A stretch of 64,000 nucleotides of DNA from CAYJLF01 sp964371055 (lineage in GTDB: Bacteria; Eisenbacteria; RBG-16-71-46; CAIMUX01), in contig CAYJLF010000020.1 of NCBI GenBank assembly GCA_964371055.1, positions 1-64,000 on the forward strand, given 5' to 3'. Shown in pieces: positions 8,791 through 18,112 of the stretch. Under the pieces are notes generated by a model. It was not told the DNA's origin. It was given only the letters and a program-made list of their open reading frames with translations, and did not search any database. The position numbers were made by a program, and so were the translations under genes. Each line of letters starts with the position of its first letter. Position 1 is the stretch's first letter.

Positions 8791-10692
8791 ATGCAGGATA
8801 CCGAAATCGCCCAGGCGGCCGGCTCCCTCTCCCCCGAGGCGGCCCGGCTCTACCGCATCCGGCACTCCCTCGCCCACGTCATGGCGCAGGCGGTGCTCGA
8901 ACTGCGCCCCGGCTCCCGGCTGGGATTCGGGCCGCCGGTGGAGAACGGCTTCTACTACGACTTCGACCTCTCCGAGCCGATCACGGCCGAGGAACTGCCG
9001 AAGCTCGAGAAGGCGATGCGCCGGATCATCCAGCAGAAGCAGCCGTTCGTCCGCACCGAACTCGACCCCGCTTCCGCGATCGGCCGGATCGCCGGGATGA
9101 ACCAGCCCTTCAAGGACGAAGCGGTTCGCGAGCTGCAGCAGAAGGGGGTCGGAGTCATCTCGTTCTACGAGAACGGCCCCTTCGTCGACATGTGCGAGGG
9201 CCCGCACCTCGAGCACACCGGCGAGATCCCCGCCGACGCCTTCAAGCTCGACTCGATCGCCGGCGCCTACTGGAAGGGGAGCGAGAAGAACCCGATGCTG
9301 ACGCGCATCTACGGGCTCGCCTTCCCTACCCGGACGGAGCTGGAGGAGTACCTCGCGAACCGCAAGCTCGCCCTGGAGCGCGACCACAAGAAGCTGGGGC
9401 GCGAGCTCGACCTCTTCCACATCGAAGACGAGATTGGCAAGGGCCTCGTGCTGTGGCTGCCGAAAGGAACGGTCCTGCGGGACGAGATCGAGGCTCTGAT
9501 GAAGGAGACCGAGTTCCGCTACGGCTACGAGCGCGTCTCCACGCCGCACGTGGCGCGGCAGGAGCTCTACTATCGCAGCGGGCACCTCCCCTACTTCAAG
9601 GAGAGCATGTTCCCGCCGCTCGTGGTCGAGGACCACGCCGCTCCGGCGGCCGGCCCTGCGACCGACCCGGCGGCCCCGGCGGAAGGCGCGGACGTCCCCG
9701 GGGGCGAGGCACGCCGGCAGGAGGTCTTCTACCTCAAGCCGATGAACTGCCCGCACCACCACATGATCTTCCGCGCGCGGCCCCGTTCCTATCGCGACCT
9801 GCCGCTGCGCCTGGCGGAGTACGGCACCTGCTACCGTTTCGAGCAGTCGGGCGAGCTCTCCGGATTGCTGCGCGTCCGCTGCTTCACCATGAACGACGCG
9901 CACATCTACTGCACGCCCGAGCAGCTCAAGCAGGAGATCGTCTCCCTCCTGACGATGTACCGGGAGCTCTACACCCTCCTGGACTACACCCGGTACTCGA
10001 TGCGCCTCTCGCTCCACGACCCGGCCAAGACCGACAAGTACGCCGGGGGAGAGGAGTCGTGGGACCGGGCGGAGGCGATCCTGCGCGGCACGCTCGACGA
10101 GCTGGGGATGGACTACTACGTCGGGATGGACGAGGCGGCCTTCTACGGCCCGAAGATCGACATCCAGTTCCGGAATCTGCTCGGACGCGAGGAGACCGTC
10201 TCGACCATCCAGGTCGACTTCCTGGCGGCCGAAAAGTTTGGCCTGCGTTACATCGACGAGCACGGGGAGGAAAGGCCGCCCGTCGTCGTGCACCGCGCGC
10301 CACTCTCGACCCACGAGCGGATCATGGCCTACCTGATCGAGCACTACGGCGGCGCGTTCCCGACCTGGCTCGCCCCGGTGCAGACCCGGATCGTCACGAT
10401 CAGCGACGACCTCCTGCCGTATGCGCGCGAGGTTCGCGACCTCCTGCGCGCCGACCGGATCCGTGCCGAGGTGGACGAGGCCCCGCACTCGTTCAACAAG
10501 AAAATCCGAAACGGGACGACGGAGAAGATCCCGATCCTCCTCGTCATCGGCCGCAAGGAGGCCGAGGAACGGTCCGTCACGGTCCGACGCTACCAGGTCG
10601 CGCGACAGGAAACGATGCCGTTGGAGCAGTTCCATGCCCAACTGCGCCGGGAGATCCTCGATCGGAGCCATGTCAAGCCGGAGGCGGCATGA
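8791..10692 (+). CDS. thrS: Threonyl-tRNA synthetase lacking the TGS domain
   Basis: Class II synthetase of 633 residues. It begins almost directly with the editing (SAD) domain: HSLAH supplies the first pair of editing histidines and CEGPH the Cys/His pair, so editing should work. The catalytic core has zinc ligands Cys in PMNCPHH, His in MNDAHIY and His in VVVHRAP; the anticodon-binding domain occupies the last 110 residues. Two oddities: the N-terminal TGS domain of the usual enzyme is absent, and an Ala/Pro/Gly-rich insert of about 30 residues sits just before KPMNCPHH. The stop overlaps the next gene's start (ATGA), so the haem protein is probably translationally coupled. Confidence 0.96.
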   Translation: MQDTEIAQAAGSLSPEAARLYRIRHSLAHVMAQAVLELRPGSRLGFGPPVENGFYYDFDLSEPITAEELPKLEKAMRRIIQQKQPFVRTELDPASAIGRIAGMNQPFKDEAVRELQQKGVGVISFYENGPFVDMCEGPHLEHTGEIPADAFKLDSIAGAYWKGSEKNPMLTRIYGLAFPTRTELEEYLANRKLALERDHKKLGRELDLFHIEDEIGKGLVLWLPKGTVLRDEIEALMKETEFRYGYERVSTPHVARQELYYRSGHLPYFKESMFPPLVVEDHAAPAAGPATDPAAPAEGADVPGGEARRQEVFYLKPMNCPHHHMIFRARPRSYRDLPLRLAEYGTCYRFEQSGELSGLLRVRCFTMNDAHIYCTPEQLKQEIVSLLTMYRELYTLLDYTRYSMRLSLHDPAKTDKYAGGEESWDRAEAILRGTLDELGMDYYVGMDEAAFYGPKIDIQFRNLLGREETVSTIQVDFLAAEKFGLRYIDEHGEERPPVVVHRAPLSTHERIMAYLIEHYGGAFPTWLAPVQTRIVTISDDLLPYAREVRDLLRADRIRAEVDEAPHSFNKKIRNGTTEKIPILLVIGRKEAEERSVTVRRYQVARQETMPLEQFHAQLRREILDRSHVKPEAA

Positions 10693-11201
10693 GACGGAAG
10701 GGAAGGATCCGGGCCCTCCCCGCGGTCGCGGTCTTTCTCCTCGTGGTGATCCAGTTCGTGCCGGCGCGCCCGACTCCGCGGGGCGAAGATCCGTCGCGCT
10801 ACTTCGAGTCCAGCGTGCAGGTCTCGGGCGAGGTGGGAGCGATGCTCCGCACCTCGTGCTACGACTGCCACGGCGGACCGACGCGCCTCCCCTGGTATGG
10901 GCGTGTGGCGCCGGTCTCCTGGCTGGTCGTCCGTGACATCAACGAGAGCATGGAGCACCTCGACTTCTCCCGCTGGGGCGACCTGACCTCGTCCCGGCAG
11001 GCGGAAATGCTCGGCGAGATCGCCGAGGAGGTTCAGGCCGGGAAGATGCCCCTTCCCATCTACGCCACGATGCATGCCGGGGCGAAGCTCGATCCGGCCC
11101 GGCGTGAAGCGTTCCGCCGGTGGGCGGAGGGCGAGGCGGCGCGGCTCTCGGCGCACCGGGCTTCTCCCGGGGTCGAAGAGGACGATCTCCGCGGGCACTG
11201 A
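10689..11201 (+). CDS. Haem-binding domain protein with one CxxCH motif
   Basis: A 170-residue periplasmic protein. Residues 9-25 form an uncleaved or cleavable signal anchor, and a single c-type haem site CYDCH lies at 57-61, followed by GGPTRLPWYG. The pattern matches the haem-binding domain family (Haem_bd, DUF-type monohaem proteins). Its role is probably electron transfer or redox sensing in the envelope; the partner is unknown. Its ATG overlaps the thrS stop by four bases, an unusual pairing of an essential synthetase with a cytochrome-like protein. Maturation would need a cytochrome c assembly system that is not in the window. Confidence 0.85.
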   Translation: MRRKGRIRALPAVAVFLLVVIQFVPARPTPRGEDPSRYFESSVQVSGEVGAMLRTSCYDCHGGPTRLPWYGRVAPVSWLVVRDINESMEHLDFSRWGDLTSSRQAEMLGEIAEEVQAGKMPLPIYATMHAGAKLDPARREAFRRWAEGEAARLSAHRASPGVEEDDLRGH

Positions 11202-11280
11202 CGCGGGGACGGCCGCGGGAAAGAGGACCACCGGACCGACAGCACGATCCCGGAACCGGGGACGGGGAGGAGACGCGACG

Positions 11281-12249
11281 ATGGGCTGGGAGTACTCGGA
11301 AAAGACAAAGCAGATCTTCATGGATGCGGTCCACGGCAAGCCCGGCACGCACCTCGGCGAGATCGAGGACCCCGACGGCTTCGGTGAACATGGATCGATC
11401 GCGTGCGGCGACGCGCTCCGCTTCACCTTTCGGGTCGCGCGTCATCCCGATGACCCGCTCCAGGATGTCATCACCGAGGCGCGCTACCTGACCTTCGGCT
11501 GCACCTCCGCCATCGCCGCCAGCGAAGCGCTCTGCGCGCTCATCGAGGGGCATGGGTACACGCCGGTACAGGCGCTCAAAGTCACCAACGCCGATATCGT
11601 CGCCTACCTCGAGGGGCTGCCCGAGCAGAAGATCCACTGCTCGGTCATGGGGGCGGAAGCACTCGAGGCGGCGGTCTTCAACTGGGCCCAGAAGCGGGGG
11701 GTCGATCTGGCCAGCCTCGGCATCGACCTCCATGCCGATGAGCAGGAGGAAGGTCGGATCGTCTGCCAGTGCTTCTCCCTCAGCGAACCGTACATCCGTC
11801 GCAAAATCCGTGAGCTCGGCCTCAAGACGATCCCGGAAATCACAGGCGCGATCAAAGCCGGCGGTGCCTGCATGAGTTGCCACCACAAGCCGGGCGGGCT
11901 GCAGGATCTGCTCGATGAGGCCTGGGGGACGCGCCCGACGACGCTGCGCGAGGATCCGCAGTCACCGGAGGCGCGCGAGGCCGGAGGCCCGGTCGTCGCC
12001 GGCGCGGAGCCCCTCTCTCCCTACCAGTTCGCCAAGAAAGTGGAGCGGACGATCGACGAGTACATCCGTCCGCTGCTCCAGAAGGACGGCGGCGATCTCG
12101 AGCTGGTCGACATCAAGGACACCCTGGTCTACTGCCGGTTGACCGGGGCCTGCGTCGGATGCGCCGGCGCGGGCTTCACCCTGAAGTTGACGGTGGAACA
12201 GCTCCTGAAGGAGCGGGTCGACCCGCGGGTGCGCGTCATCACGATGTGA
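11281..12249 (+). CDS. nifU: Three-domain NifU iron-sulfur scaffold protein
   Basis: Full-length NifU (322 residues). The IscU-type N-terminal scaffold has Cys42 (ACGD), Cys74 (FGCTSA) and Cys120 (IHCSVMG). The central BFD-like [2Fe-2S] domain has Cys162, Cys164, Cys197 and Cys200. The C-terminal NifU domain has CVGC (291-294). It assembles clusters from cysteine sulfur and passes them to target proteins. GGGGAGGAG lies about ten bases before ATG 11281. A NifS-type desulfurase follows 1.1 kb downstream on the same strand, after one lipoprotein gene. No nitrogenase gene is present, so a general or oxygen-sensitive Fe-S supply role is likely. Confidence 0.95.
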   Translation: MGWEYSEKTKQIFMDAVHGKPGTHLGEIEDPDGFGEHGSIACGDALRFTFRVARHPDDPLQDVITEARYLTFGCTSAIAASEALCALIEGHGYTPVQALKVTNADIVAYLEGLPEQKIHCSVMGAEALEAAVFNWAQKRGVDLASLGIDLHADEQEEGRIVCQCFSLSEPYIRRKIRELGLKTIPEITGAIKAGGACMSCHHKPGGLQDLLDEAWGTRPTTLREDPQSPEAREAGGPVVAGAEPLSPYQFAKKVERTIDEYIRPLLQKDGGDLELVDIKDTLVYCRLTGACVGCAGAGFTLKLTVEQLLKERVDPRVRVITM

Positions 12250-12405
12250 CGCCCACCGGGGGCGGCGCCGGCCAACCCGTCGCCTCAACTTCTCCCTCCC
12301 GTGCCACAGACGTGCCACATCCGGCCTGTACTCCTCACTCGGTCGGCCGGGCGGATCGGTGATGATCAGCCGCGGCCGGCTCGATCCCCGGAAAGGAGCC
12401 TGGAG

Positions 12406-13299
12406 ATGGCACTCGGCCCGTTCGCTCGAGCCTGCGCCTGGACGCTGTCGGCGGGACTGGGGCTCTTCGCCGGTTGCGGCGAGCCGCGGATCCATGCGCC
12501 GCGGATCGATCGTGACATCGCGATCGATGGAGACTACCGCGAGTGGCAGGGGGCGCTCCGCGTCTTCGAGGAGGTCGAGATCTACGTCGGCTTCTTCCAT
12601 GACATCGATACTCTCTACGCCTGCGTGGCCACCTCGCGCCGATCGCTGGCCACCGCGGCGCTGCAACACGGCCTGTCGCTGCGATTCGGCGAGAACGGGG
12701 AGCCCGCGGCACGGCCGGGACTGCGGTTCCCCACCGGTCTGGCCATCGATCCCTCAGGCCCGGGGGCGGAATCGAATGTGCCCATCGGAAGACGCGACTC
12801 GACGATGAGGTCGCGCCCGCAGACTGCGGCCGATCCCGAGATGCTGATCGCCGCCGCCAGCGCTCCCGACCGAGAGATCGAGATCCTCTCCGCCGATCCG
12901 CCCCGTCGGCTCGAACTGGCGTCCGTGCGGGGACTTGCCGCCCAGTGCGGCCTGGCCGACGGCGTCTTCGCCTGCGAGTACCGGATCCCCCTGCGCGCGG
13001 CCGGCGCCGCGGGAGGAACGGGCACGGCAGACTTCCATCTCGAGGCCGCGCCCGGCTCCGATCTTAGAGTCGCGATCCAGCTTCGGGCCGGCGACGAACC
13101 CTCGGGTCTGCCGTCCCGCCCGGACGGCCGGCCCGACGGATCGGGTCCCACCTCCGATGGGGAGACGCCCGGGGGCGGCTTCCCCGGCGGCCGCGGGCAG
13201 GGACGAGGGAGAGGCGGACCTCCCGGGGGCGGGCGCATGGGCATAGCGTCGGAAACGATCGACGTGGTCTTCATCGTTCACCTCGCGGCGGACCGCTGA
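12406..13299 (+). CDS. Lipoprotein with CBM9-like N-terminal region and Gly-rich tail
   Basis: A 297-residue predicted lipoprotein. A signal peptide of about 24 residues ends in LFAGC, a usable lipobox. The next part (IDRDIAIDGDYREWQGA) matches the start of carbohydrate-binding family 9-like domains, which occur in many secreted proteins of this kind of bacterium. Residues about 230-280 are rich in Gly, Pro and Arg. ATG 12406 is set by GGAAAGGAG upstream. It lies between nifU and nifS but shows no Fe-S motif, so the position may be chance. Its ligand is unknown. Confidence 0.75.
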   Translation: MALGPFARACAWTLSAGLGLFAGCGEPRIHAPRIDRDIAIDGDYREWQGALRVFEEVEIYVGFFHDIDTLYACVATSRRSLATAALQHGLSLRFGENGEPAARPGLRFPTGLAIDPSGPGAESNVPIGRRDSTMRSRPQTAADPEMLIAAASAPDREIEILSADPPRRLELASVRGLAAQCGLADGVFACEYRIPLRAAGAAGGTGTADFHLEAAPGSDLRVAIQLRAGDEPSGLPSRPDGRPDGSGPTSDGETPGGGFPGGRGQGRGRGGPPGGGRMGIASETIDVVFIVHLAADR

Positions 13300-13326
13300 T
13301 CGATCCCGGGCGCTCGCGCGCTTTCC

Positions 13327-13355
13327 TTGGCGGGGAGCGCCGCGCGCGCTATCGT
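13327..13355 (+). promoter_or_regulatory. Predicted sigma70-type promoter of nifS
   Basis: TTGGCG (13327-13332), a 17-base spacer and TATCGT (13350-13355) lie 40 bases before the nifS start. The same -35 hexamer precedes the gene at 48027. Assigned by inspection only. Confidence 0.45.
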
Positions 13356-13394
13356 CGGTGAGTCCTCGCCCGCCGGCGGCAACCAGGGAGCGTC

Positions 13395-14642
13395 ATGAAC
13401 CGAGCGGTCAAAAGCCCCACGATCTACCTCGACAACAACGCCACCACCGCGGTCGCGCCGGAGGTCCTCTCGTCGGTGCTCCCCTGGCTGCGCGAGGAGT
13501 ATTTCAACCCCAGCTCGGTCTACGAGCGCGCCCAGCCGGCCGCCCGCGCCCTGCGCGAGGCCCGCGCATCGATCGCGGAGTTCTTAGGCGGCGTGTCCCC
13601 CGACGAGATCCTCTTCACCTCCTGCGCCACCGAGAGCGCGAACGCCGCGATCATGGGCGCCGTCCGCGCCAACCAGGAGCGGAAGCACCTGATCACGACC
13701 TCGGTGGAGCATCCGGCCGTGGACGAGGTGATGAAGGACCTGGCCCGCTCCGGGCATCCGATTACGTTTCTGCCGGTCGACCGGGCGGGGCGGCTCGATC
13801 CTCGCGACCTGATTCGCGCCCTCCGTCCCGACACGCTCCTGGTGGCGATCATGCATGCCAATAACGAGACCGGTGTCGTCTTCCCCGTCGGCGAGCTGGC
13901 CCGCCTGGTGAAGGAGACCGATCCTTCGATCCTCGTCTTCAGCGACGCGACCCAGACCGCCGGCAAGCTCCCCCTCGACCTCGAAGGCGACCTGCGCCAC
14001 CTCGACCTGCTCTGTTTCTCCGGACACAAGCTGCACGCGCCGAAAGGGGTCGGCGTGCTCTACGTGCGCCGGGGCACGCGCCTCCGTCCTTACCTGATCG
14101 GCGGGCACCAGGAGTCGGGCCGTCGAGGTGGCACCGAGAACGTGGCCTTCATCGCCGGCCTGGCGCGAGCGGTCCGGCTCGCTCGCGAGAACCACGACCC
14201 CGTCGATCGAACGATCCGCGCGCTGCGCGATCGGCTCGAGTCCGGACTCAAAGCCGCGATCCCCTGCGTCGAGGTCAACGGCGAGGGAGCGGAGAGGCTG
14301 CCGAACACACTCAACCTCTCGGTGCACTTCATCGAGGGGGAAGGAATGCTCTACCAGCTCAACGATCACGGGATCTGCGCTTCCAGCGGCTCGGCCTGCA
14401 CCTCGGGCTCGCTGGAACCGTCGCACGTGCTGCGCGCGATGCGGGTGCCGTTCACCGCGGTGCACGGCTCGATCCGCTTCAGCCTCGGCCGCTACAACAC
14501 GGCGGAGGAAATCGAGCGGGTGATCGAGGTCTTCCCGGAGATCATCGCGGGACTGCGACGCCTCTCACCCTACTGGGATCCCGCGCACAACCGGCCGCGC
14601 CCCGAGCACGAGGGGATGATGCGGGAGGCGCCGGAGGATTAG
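13395..14642 (+). CDS. nifS: NifS/IscS-type cysteine desulfurase
   Basis: PLP enzyme of 415 residues that converts cysteine to alanine and carries the sulfur as a persulfide for Fe-S assembly. The PLP lysine is Lys212 in SGHKLHAPKG; His106 in SVEHPAVD stacks on the cofactor; the active cysteine is Cys335 in SSGSACTSG. The motif and flexible loop place it in group I (NifS/IscS). With nifU nearby it forms a plausible scaffold/sulfur-donor pair. The ribosome site is AGGGAG. The TAG stop is the first three bases of a full repeat copy. This is one of three desulfurases in the window. Confidence 0.95.
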   Translation: MNRAVKSPTIYLDNNATTAVAPEVLSSVLPWLREEYFNPSSVYERAQPAARALREARASIAEFLGGVSPDEILFTSCATESANAAIMGAVRANQERKHLITTSVEHPAVDEVMKDLARSGHPITFLPVDRAGRLDPRDLIRALRPDTLLVAIMHANNETGVVFPVGELARLVKETDPSILVFSDATQTAGKLPLDLEGDLRHLDLLCFSGHKLHAPKGVGVLYVRRGTRLRPYLIGGHQESGRRGGTENVAFIAGLARAVRLARENHDPVDRTIRALRDRLESGLKAAIPCVEVNGEGAERLPNTLNLSVHFIEGEGMLYQLNDHGICASSGSACTSGSLEPSHVLRAMRVPFTAVHGSIRFSLGRYNTAEEIERVIEVFPEIIAGLRRLSPYWDPAHNRPRPEHEGMMREAPED

Positions 14643-14680
14643 CAGGGTGCTGAAAACCGGGCCCGCCGCGCCGGCCGGGG
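14640..14680 (+). repeat. Dispersed repeat copy 5 (full)
   Basis: TAGCAGGGTGCTGAAAACCG followed by GGCCCGCCGCGCCGGCCGGGG is the cleanest full-length copy. It starts exactly with the nifS stop codon and fills most of the gap to the convergent kinase gene. Confidence 0.85.
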
Positions 14681-14698
14681 CGTTTCCTCTCCACCCAG

Positions 14699-17600
14699 CT
14701 ACGCCGCCTTGCGCCCTTCCCGCTCCTCGATGAATCGCTCCAGTTCGGCCAGGCGCGCCCGGGCGTCTGCGACCAGAGGCGCCGCCGCCGCCAGTTGCCC
14801 GGCGCGGAAGACCTGCTCGATCTCCCGGGCGGCGAGCGAGAGCGGACCGGCTCCGATCGACGCCGCCGAGCCCTTGAGGGTGTGGGCGGCGCGCTGCCCG
14901 TCCGCCTGGTTCTGCGTGTCGATCGCCGCGCTCACCTGAGTCAGCAGGTTCGGCGCGTTCTTGAAGAACTCGTCGAGCAACTCGCGTTCGAATTCCAGGT
15001 CACCCCCGCAGATCTCGTTCAGGCGATCCAATTCCAGGGGCAGGTTGTCGTTCGGAGCGGTGGTCATGACTGCGGCGTCCTCCTCGGCTTTCCGATCCGG
15101 CGCGAACTGCGTGATCACCCGTTCCAGATCGTTCGACCGAACGGGCTTGGTCAGGTACTCGTCCATCCCGGCCGCCAGGCAGCGATCGCGATCCTCCGGG
15201 AGCGCGTGCGCGGTCAGGGCCACGATCGGGACGTGCCGTCCCGTCCCCTCTTCCAGCCGCCGGATCTCACGGGTCGCCTCGTAACCGTCCATGCCCGGCA
15301 TCTGGATATCCATCAGGACGAGATCCCACGAGTTCTCCTGGTACCGCTGAATCGCCTCGAACCCCCCATCCGCCTCTCCGCAGGCCGCCCCGAGCTTTGC
15401 CAGCATCCGCCCAGCCACCATCCGGTTCACCGCATTGTCGTCCACCAGGAGCACGCGCCGCTCGGTGGTCGCTCGGGCCGGAGTCACCTCCGGCGCTCGG
15501 GTCGAGGTCACGGATGGTGCGGGCGGCCCGGCCTCACATCCGGACCCCGACGCCCCGGGCATCGGCCATGGCAGGCTGGCCGACGGCCCGACGATCGAGG
15601 CCTCGGCGACCTCCTTCAGCAGGGCGAGGAGCCGCGAACGCCGGATCGGCTTGGCCAGGTAGCCCGCGATCCCCCCGAATCCGGCGCTGATTTCCCGCGG
15701 CGCGTCGCCCGGGCTGCACAGCAGCCAGAGAGACCGCGACGCCACGCCTGCGCGGGCCGTGATCTCCGTGGCGAGTTCGACGCCGTCCCCATCCGGGAGT
15801 CGCCGGTCGATCAGCACGATGGGCGCGACACCTCCGGCCAGCGTGGAGACGACCTCCCGTGTCTCGGCCGCACTCCCGGTCGCCCGTACCTGGCAGCCGA
15901 ACCCCTCGAGCAGCGTCCGGACGGTTCGTCGAGCCGCATCACTGCTCATCGCGAGGAGGACCGGCCGACCCGTCGTTCCCACCTCGACGGCCTCGACCGG
16001 CGAGGCGGACGAGGCGGACGAGGCCCCGGAACGGAGCGGCAGAATCACATGGAAGGTGCTGCCGGAACCGGGCGTGCTCGTCGCGGTCAGCGATCCGCCC
16101 ATCAGGTCAGCCAGCCGGCGCGAAATGGCCAGCCCCAGCCCCGTCCCTCCGAAACGGCGCGACGTCGACTGGTCGGCCTGGATGAACTCCTCGAAGATCT
16201 TCTCCAGCCGCTCGGAAGCGATGCCGATGCCGGTGTCGCGCACCGTGAAGGCGACCTGAGGATCGCTGCCGCCCCCCCCTTTCATCCGGGCCGCGATCTC
16301 GATCTCGCCACGCTCGGTGAACTTGACGGCGTTGCCGACCAGGTTCGTCAGGATCTGGCGCAGGCGAATCGGATCGCCGCGCAGGGAGTGCGGCAGCGTC
16401 GGATCGACGTCGACGACGAGTTCGAGCCCCTTGCGCGCCGCCGGCCAGGCCATCAGTCCGCCCGCATCCTCGAGGAGGTCGCGGACGTCGAAGTCGATCT
16501 CCTCGATCTGCATCTTCCCCTGCTCGATCTTCGACAGGTCGAGCACGTCGTCCAGAATGTGCAGGAGGGCGTCGGCGCTCTGGTGCAGGATCTCGACCTG
16601 CTCGCGCTGCTCCGGATTGAGCGCGGAGTCGAGCAGCAGACTCGACATCCCGAGCACGGCTCCCATCGGCGTGCGGATCTCGTGGCTCATCGTCGCGAGG
16701 AAGTGTGCCTTCGCGCGCGCCGACTCCTCGGCGAGAAGCCTGGACGACTCCATCTCCTGCAGGGCCCCGTCCAACGAACAGAGAACCTGATTGAAGCCCG
16801 CGGCCACGGCGGCCACCTCGTCGTCGCCGTCAAACCGCAGGCGTCCCTTCAGGTCGCCCCGGCTGGCGAGCGCGTTCAGGTCGCGGTGGAGATGCGTCAC
16901 TCGCCGAAGGATGCCCCGCTCGAGTTGCACCAGGATCAGGAGTCCGAGCGCGCATCCCAGGACGAGCAGGGTCGCGACCAGGATGCGAACCGCGCGTTGG
17001 CCGGCTACGTAGGTTTTCTCCGGGATCTCGGCCCGCGCGATCAGCCCCGGCTCCCCGAATGCATCCCGAATGAGCGCTTCGGCCCGGACCCGCCGACCCG
17101 GAAGCTCCTCGGTCGAAATCCCCGCCAGAGGCGTCAGGAGCACGCTCTCCTGCGCCGCCGCGTCCCGGCCCGTCGAATCGTCCCTTGGCATCAGCACCGT
17201 CGCCCAGAGGCTGTCGCGGGATCGGCTCGTGGGACGACGGCCCACCGGCGCCGTTTCGATCGTCACCTCCGCCGAGGAGACTGGACGGACGGCGACCTTC
17301 GCATCGAACCAACGGCCCACGACGAACGCGCCCCGACACGGTCCCTCCCTCCCGTTCTGCAGGATCGGAGAGACCGCCAGAAGCATCGGGCCGGAGGGAA
17401 GGAGGACCAGCCCGCCGCGCAGGTCCTCGACCCGGGCGCCAGGGTCGAATCCGCCGATGCGTTGCAGCAGTCCCTCGAGTTCGCCCGACAGCGGGACAGT
17501 GGTCTCCGTCTCCGTCTCGATCGCCCGAGAGACGCGAATAGCCCCGTCCGCATCCAGCACGGCCACCAGATTCCACCGCAAACCGGAGAGACTGGCGGGG

Positions 17601-17932
17601 TCGAAGTTCTCCTCGAGGTAGCCCTCGCCCTCGTCGCCCGCAAAGGCGTAGGTGTCATCCCAGCAGCTCCAGTCGATCGCCGAGGCGCGCAAGGCGGTCA
17701 GTTCGTTCCCCGCGGCATTCAGCACCAGCCGGAGTTCATCGGTGGATCGCTGCGCATCGAGAGCGCGGAAGCTGTTGAGAAGGAGAGTGGACGAAGCAAA
17801 CGAGAGGACGGCCAGCAGCACGACCAGCAGGCCTCCCACCGAAAGCAGCGTGCGATGGCGCAATGACACAGGTTGATCCGCTCCAGATCGCCCTCGAACC
17901 GCCGGCGTGCCGGTCCCGGGGAATGCAGGCAA
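14699..17932 (-). CDS. CHASE4 hybrid histidine kinase with two receivers and Hpt
   Basis: Inner-membrane sensor of about 1,077 residues. Order: first membrane segment (about 30-52); periplasmic CHASE4 domain with its signature DWSCWDDTYAF; second membrane segment (about 318-338); HAMP; HisKA with MSHEIRTPMGAV; HATPase_c (NLVGNAVKFTE, DTGIGI, GGTGLGLAI); a first receiver lacking the acidic pair but keeping LIDRRLPDGDG; a full receiver (LLVDDNAVN, LMDIQMPGMDG, TKP); and a C-terminal Hpt with HTLKGSA. The chain suggests an internal phosphorelay ending in Hpt, passed to an unlinked regulator. The start is uncertain: TTG 17932, or GTG 17869 just before the first membrane helix. It lies downstream of the polysaccharide operon on the same strand. 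Confidence 0.9.
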   Translation of the reverse strand: MPAFPGTGTPAVRGRSGADQPVSLRHRTLLSVGGLLVVLLAVLSFASSTLLLNSFRALDAQRSTDELRLVLNAAGNELTALRASAIDWSCWDDTYAFAGDEGEGYLEENFDPASLSGLRWNLVAVLDADGAIRVSRAIETETETTVPLSGELEGLLQRIGGFDPGARVEDLRGGLVLLPSGPMLLAVSPILQNGREGPCRGAFVVGRWFDAKVAVRPVSSAEVTIETAPVGRRPTSRSRDSLWATVLMPRDDSTGRDAAAQESVLLTPLAGISTEELPGRRVRAEALIRDAFGEPGLIARAEIPEKTYVAGQRAVRILVATLLVLGCALGLLILVQLERGILRRVTHLHRDLNALASRGDLKGRLRFDGDDEVAAVAAGFNQVLCSLDGALQEMESSRLLAEESARAKAHFLATMSHEIRTPMGAVLGMSSLLLDSALNPEQREQVEILHQSADALLHILDDVLDLSKIEQGKMQIEEIDFDVRDLLEDAGGLMAWPAARKGLELVVDVDPTLPHSLRGDPIRLRQILTNLVGNAVKFTERGEIEIAARMKGGGGSDPQVAFTVRDTGIGIASERLEKIFEEFIQADQSTSRRFGGTGLGLAISRRLADLMGGSLTATSTPGSGSTFHVILPLRSGASSASSASPVEAVEVGTTGRPVLLAMSSDAARRTVRTLLEGFGCQVRATGSAAETREVVSTLAGGVAPIVLIDRRLPDGDGVELATEITARAGVASRSLWLLCSPGDAPREISAGFGGIAGYLAKPIRRSRLLALLKEVAEASIVGPSASLPWPMPGASGSGCEAGPPAPSVTSTRAPEVTPARATTERRVLLVDDNAVNRMVAGRMLAKLGAACGEADGGFEAIQRYQENSWDLVLMDIQMPGMDGYEATREIRRLEEGTGRHVPIVALTAHALPEDRDRCLAAGMDEYLTKPVRSNDLERVITQFAPDRKAEEDAAVMTTAPNDNLPLELDRLNEICGGDLEFERELLDEFFKNAPNLLTQVSAAIDTQNQADGQRAAHTLKGSAASIGAGPLSLAAREIEQVFRAGQLAAAAPLVADARARLAELERFIEEREGRKAA

Positions 17933-18112
17933 AGCACTCCCGGCCGGAGCCGCAACCTCACTCCGGTTATCGGCGAGCGTGCCGTTTTCCTGATGGAAGT
18001 TGGGGGGAATACCCTAGATCAGGCGATCGCGTCGGTCGGCGTCGACTGCGAGGGTGCCCCGAGAGGCGCTCCGCGGCGAAGGGGCGGCGAAAGCCCCCCG
18101 GTCGCCATGGGC

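Noticed and set aside
8722..10671. Open frame of 649 codons antisense to thrS
   Set aside because: Same reason: it mirrors thrS codon positions and has no motif.
11281..14642. nif (nitrogen fixation) cluster
   Set aside because: Only nifU- and nifS-type genes are present, with no nifHDK, nifB or nifE; the pair is a general Fe-S module.
14795..17866. Open frame of 1,023 codons on the plus strand opposite the CHASE4 kinase
   Set aside because: It lies wholly antisense to a gene with complete domain motifs, has no family landmark and an odd Arg/Gln/Pro composition. High GC leaves such frames open.
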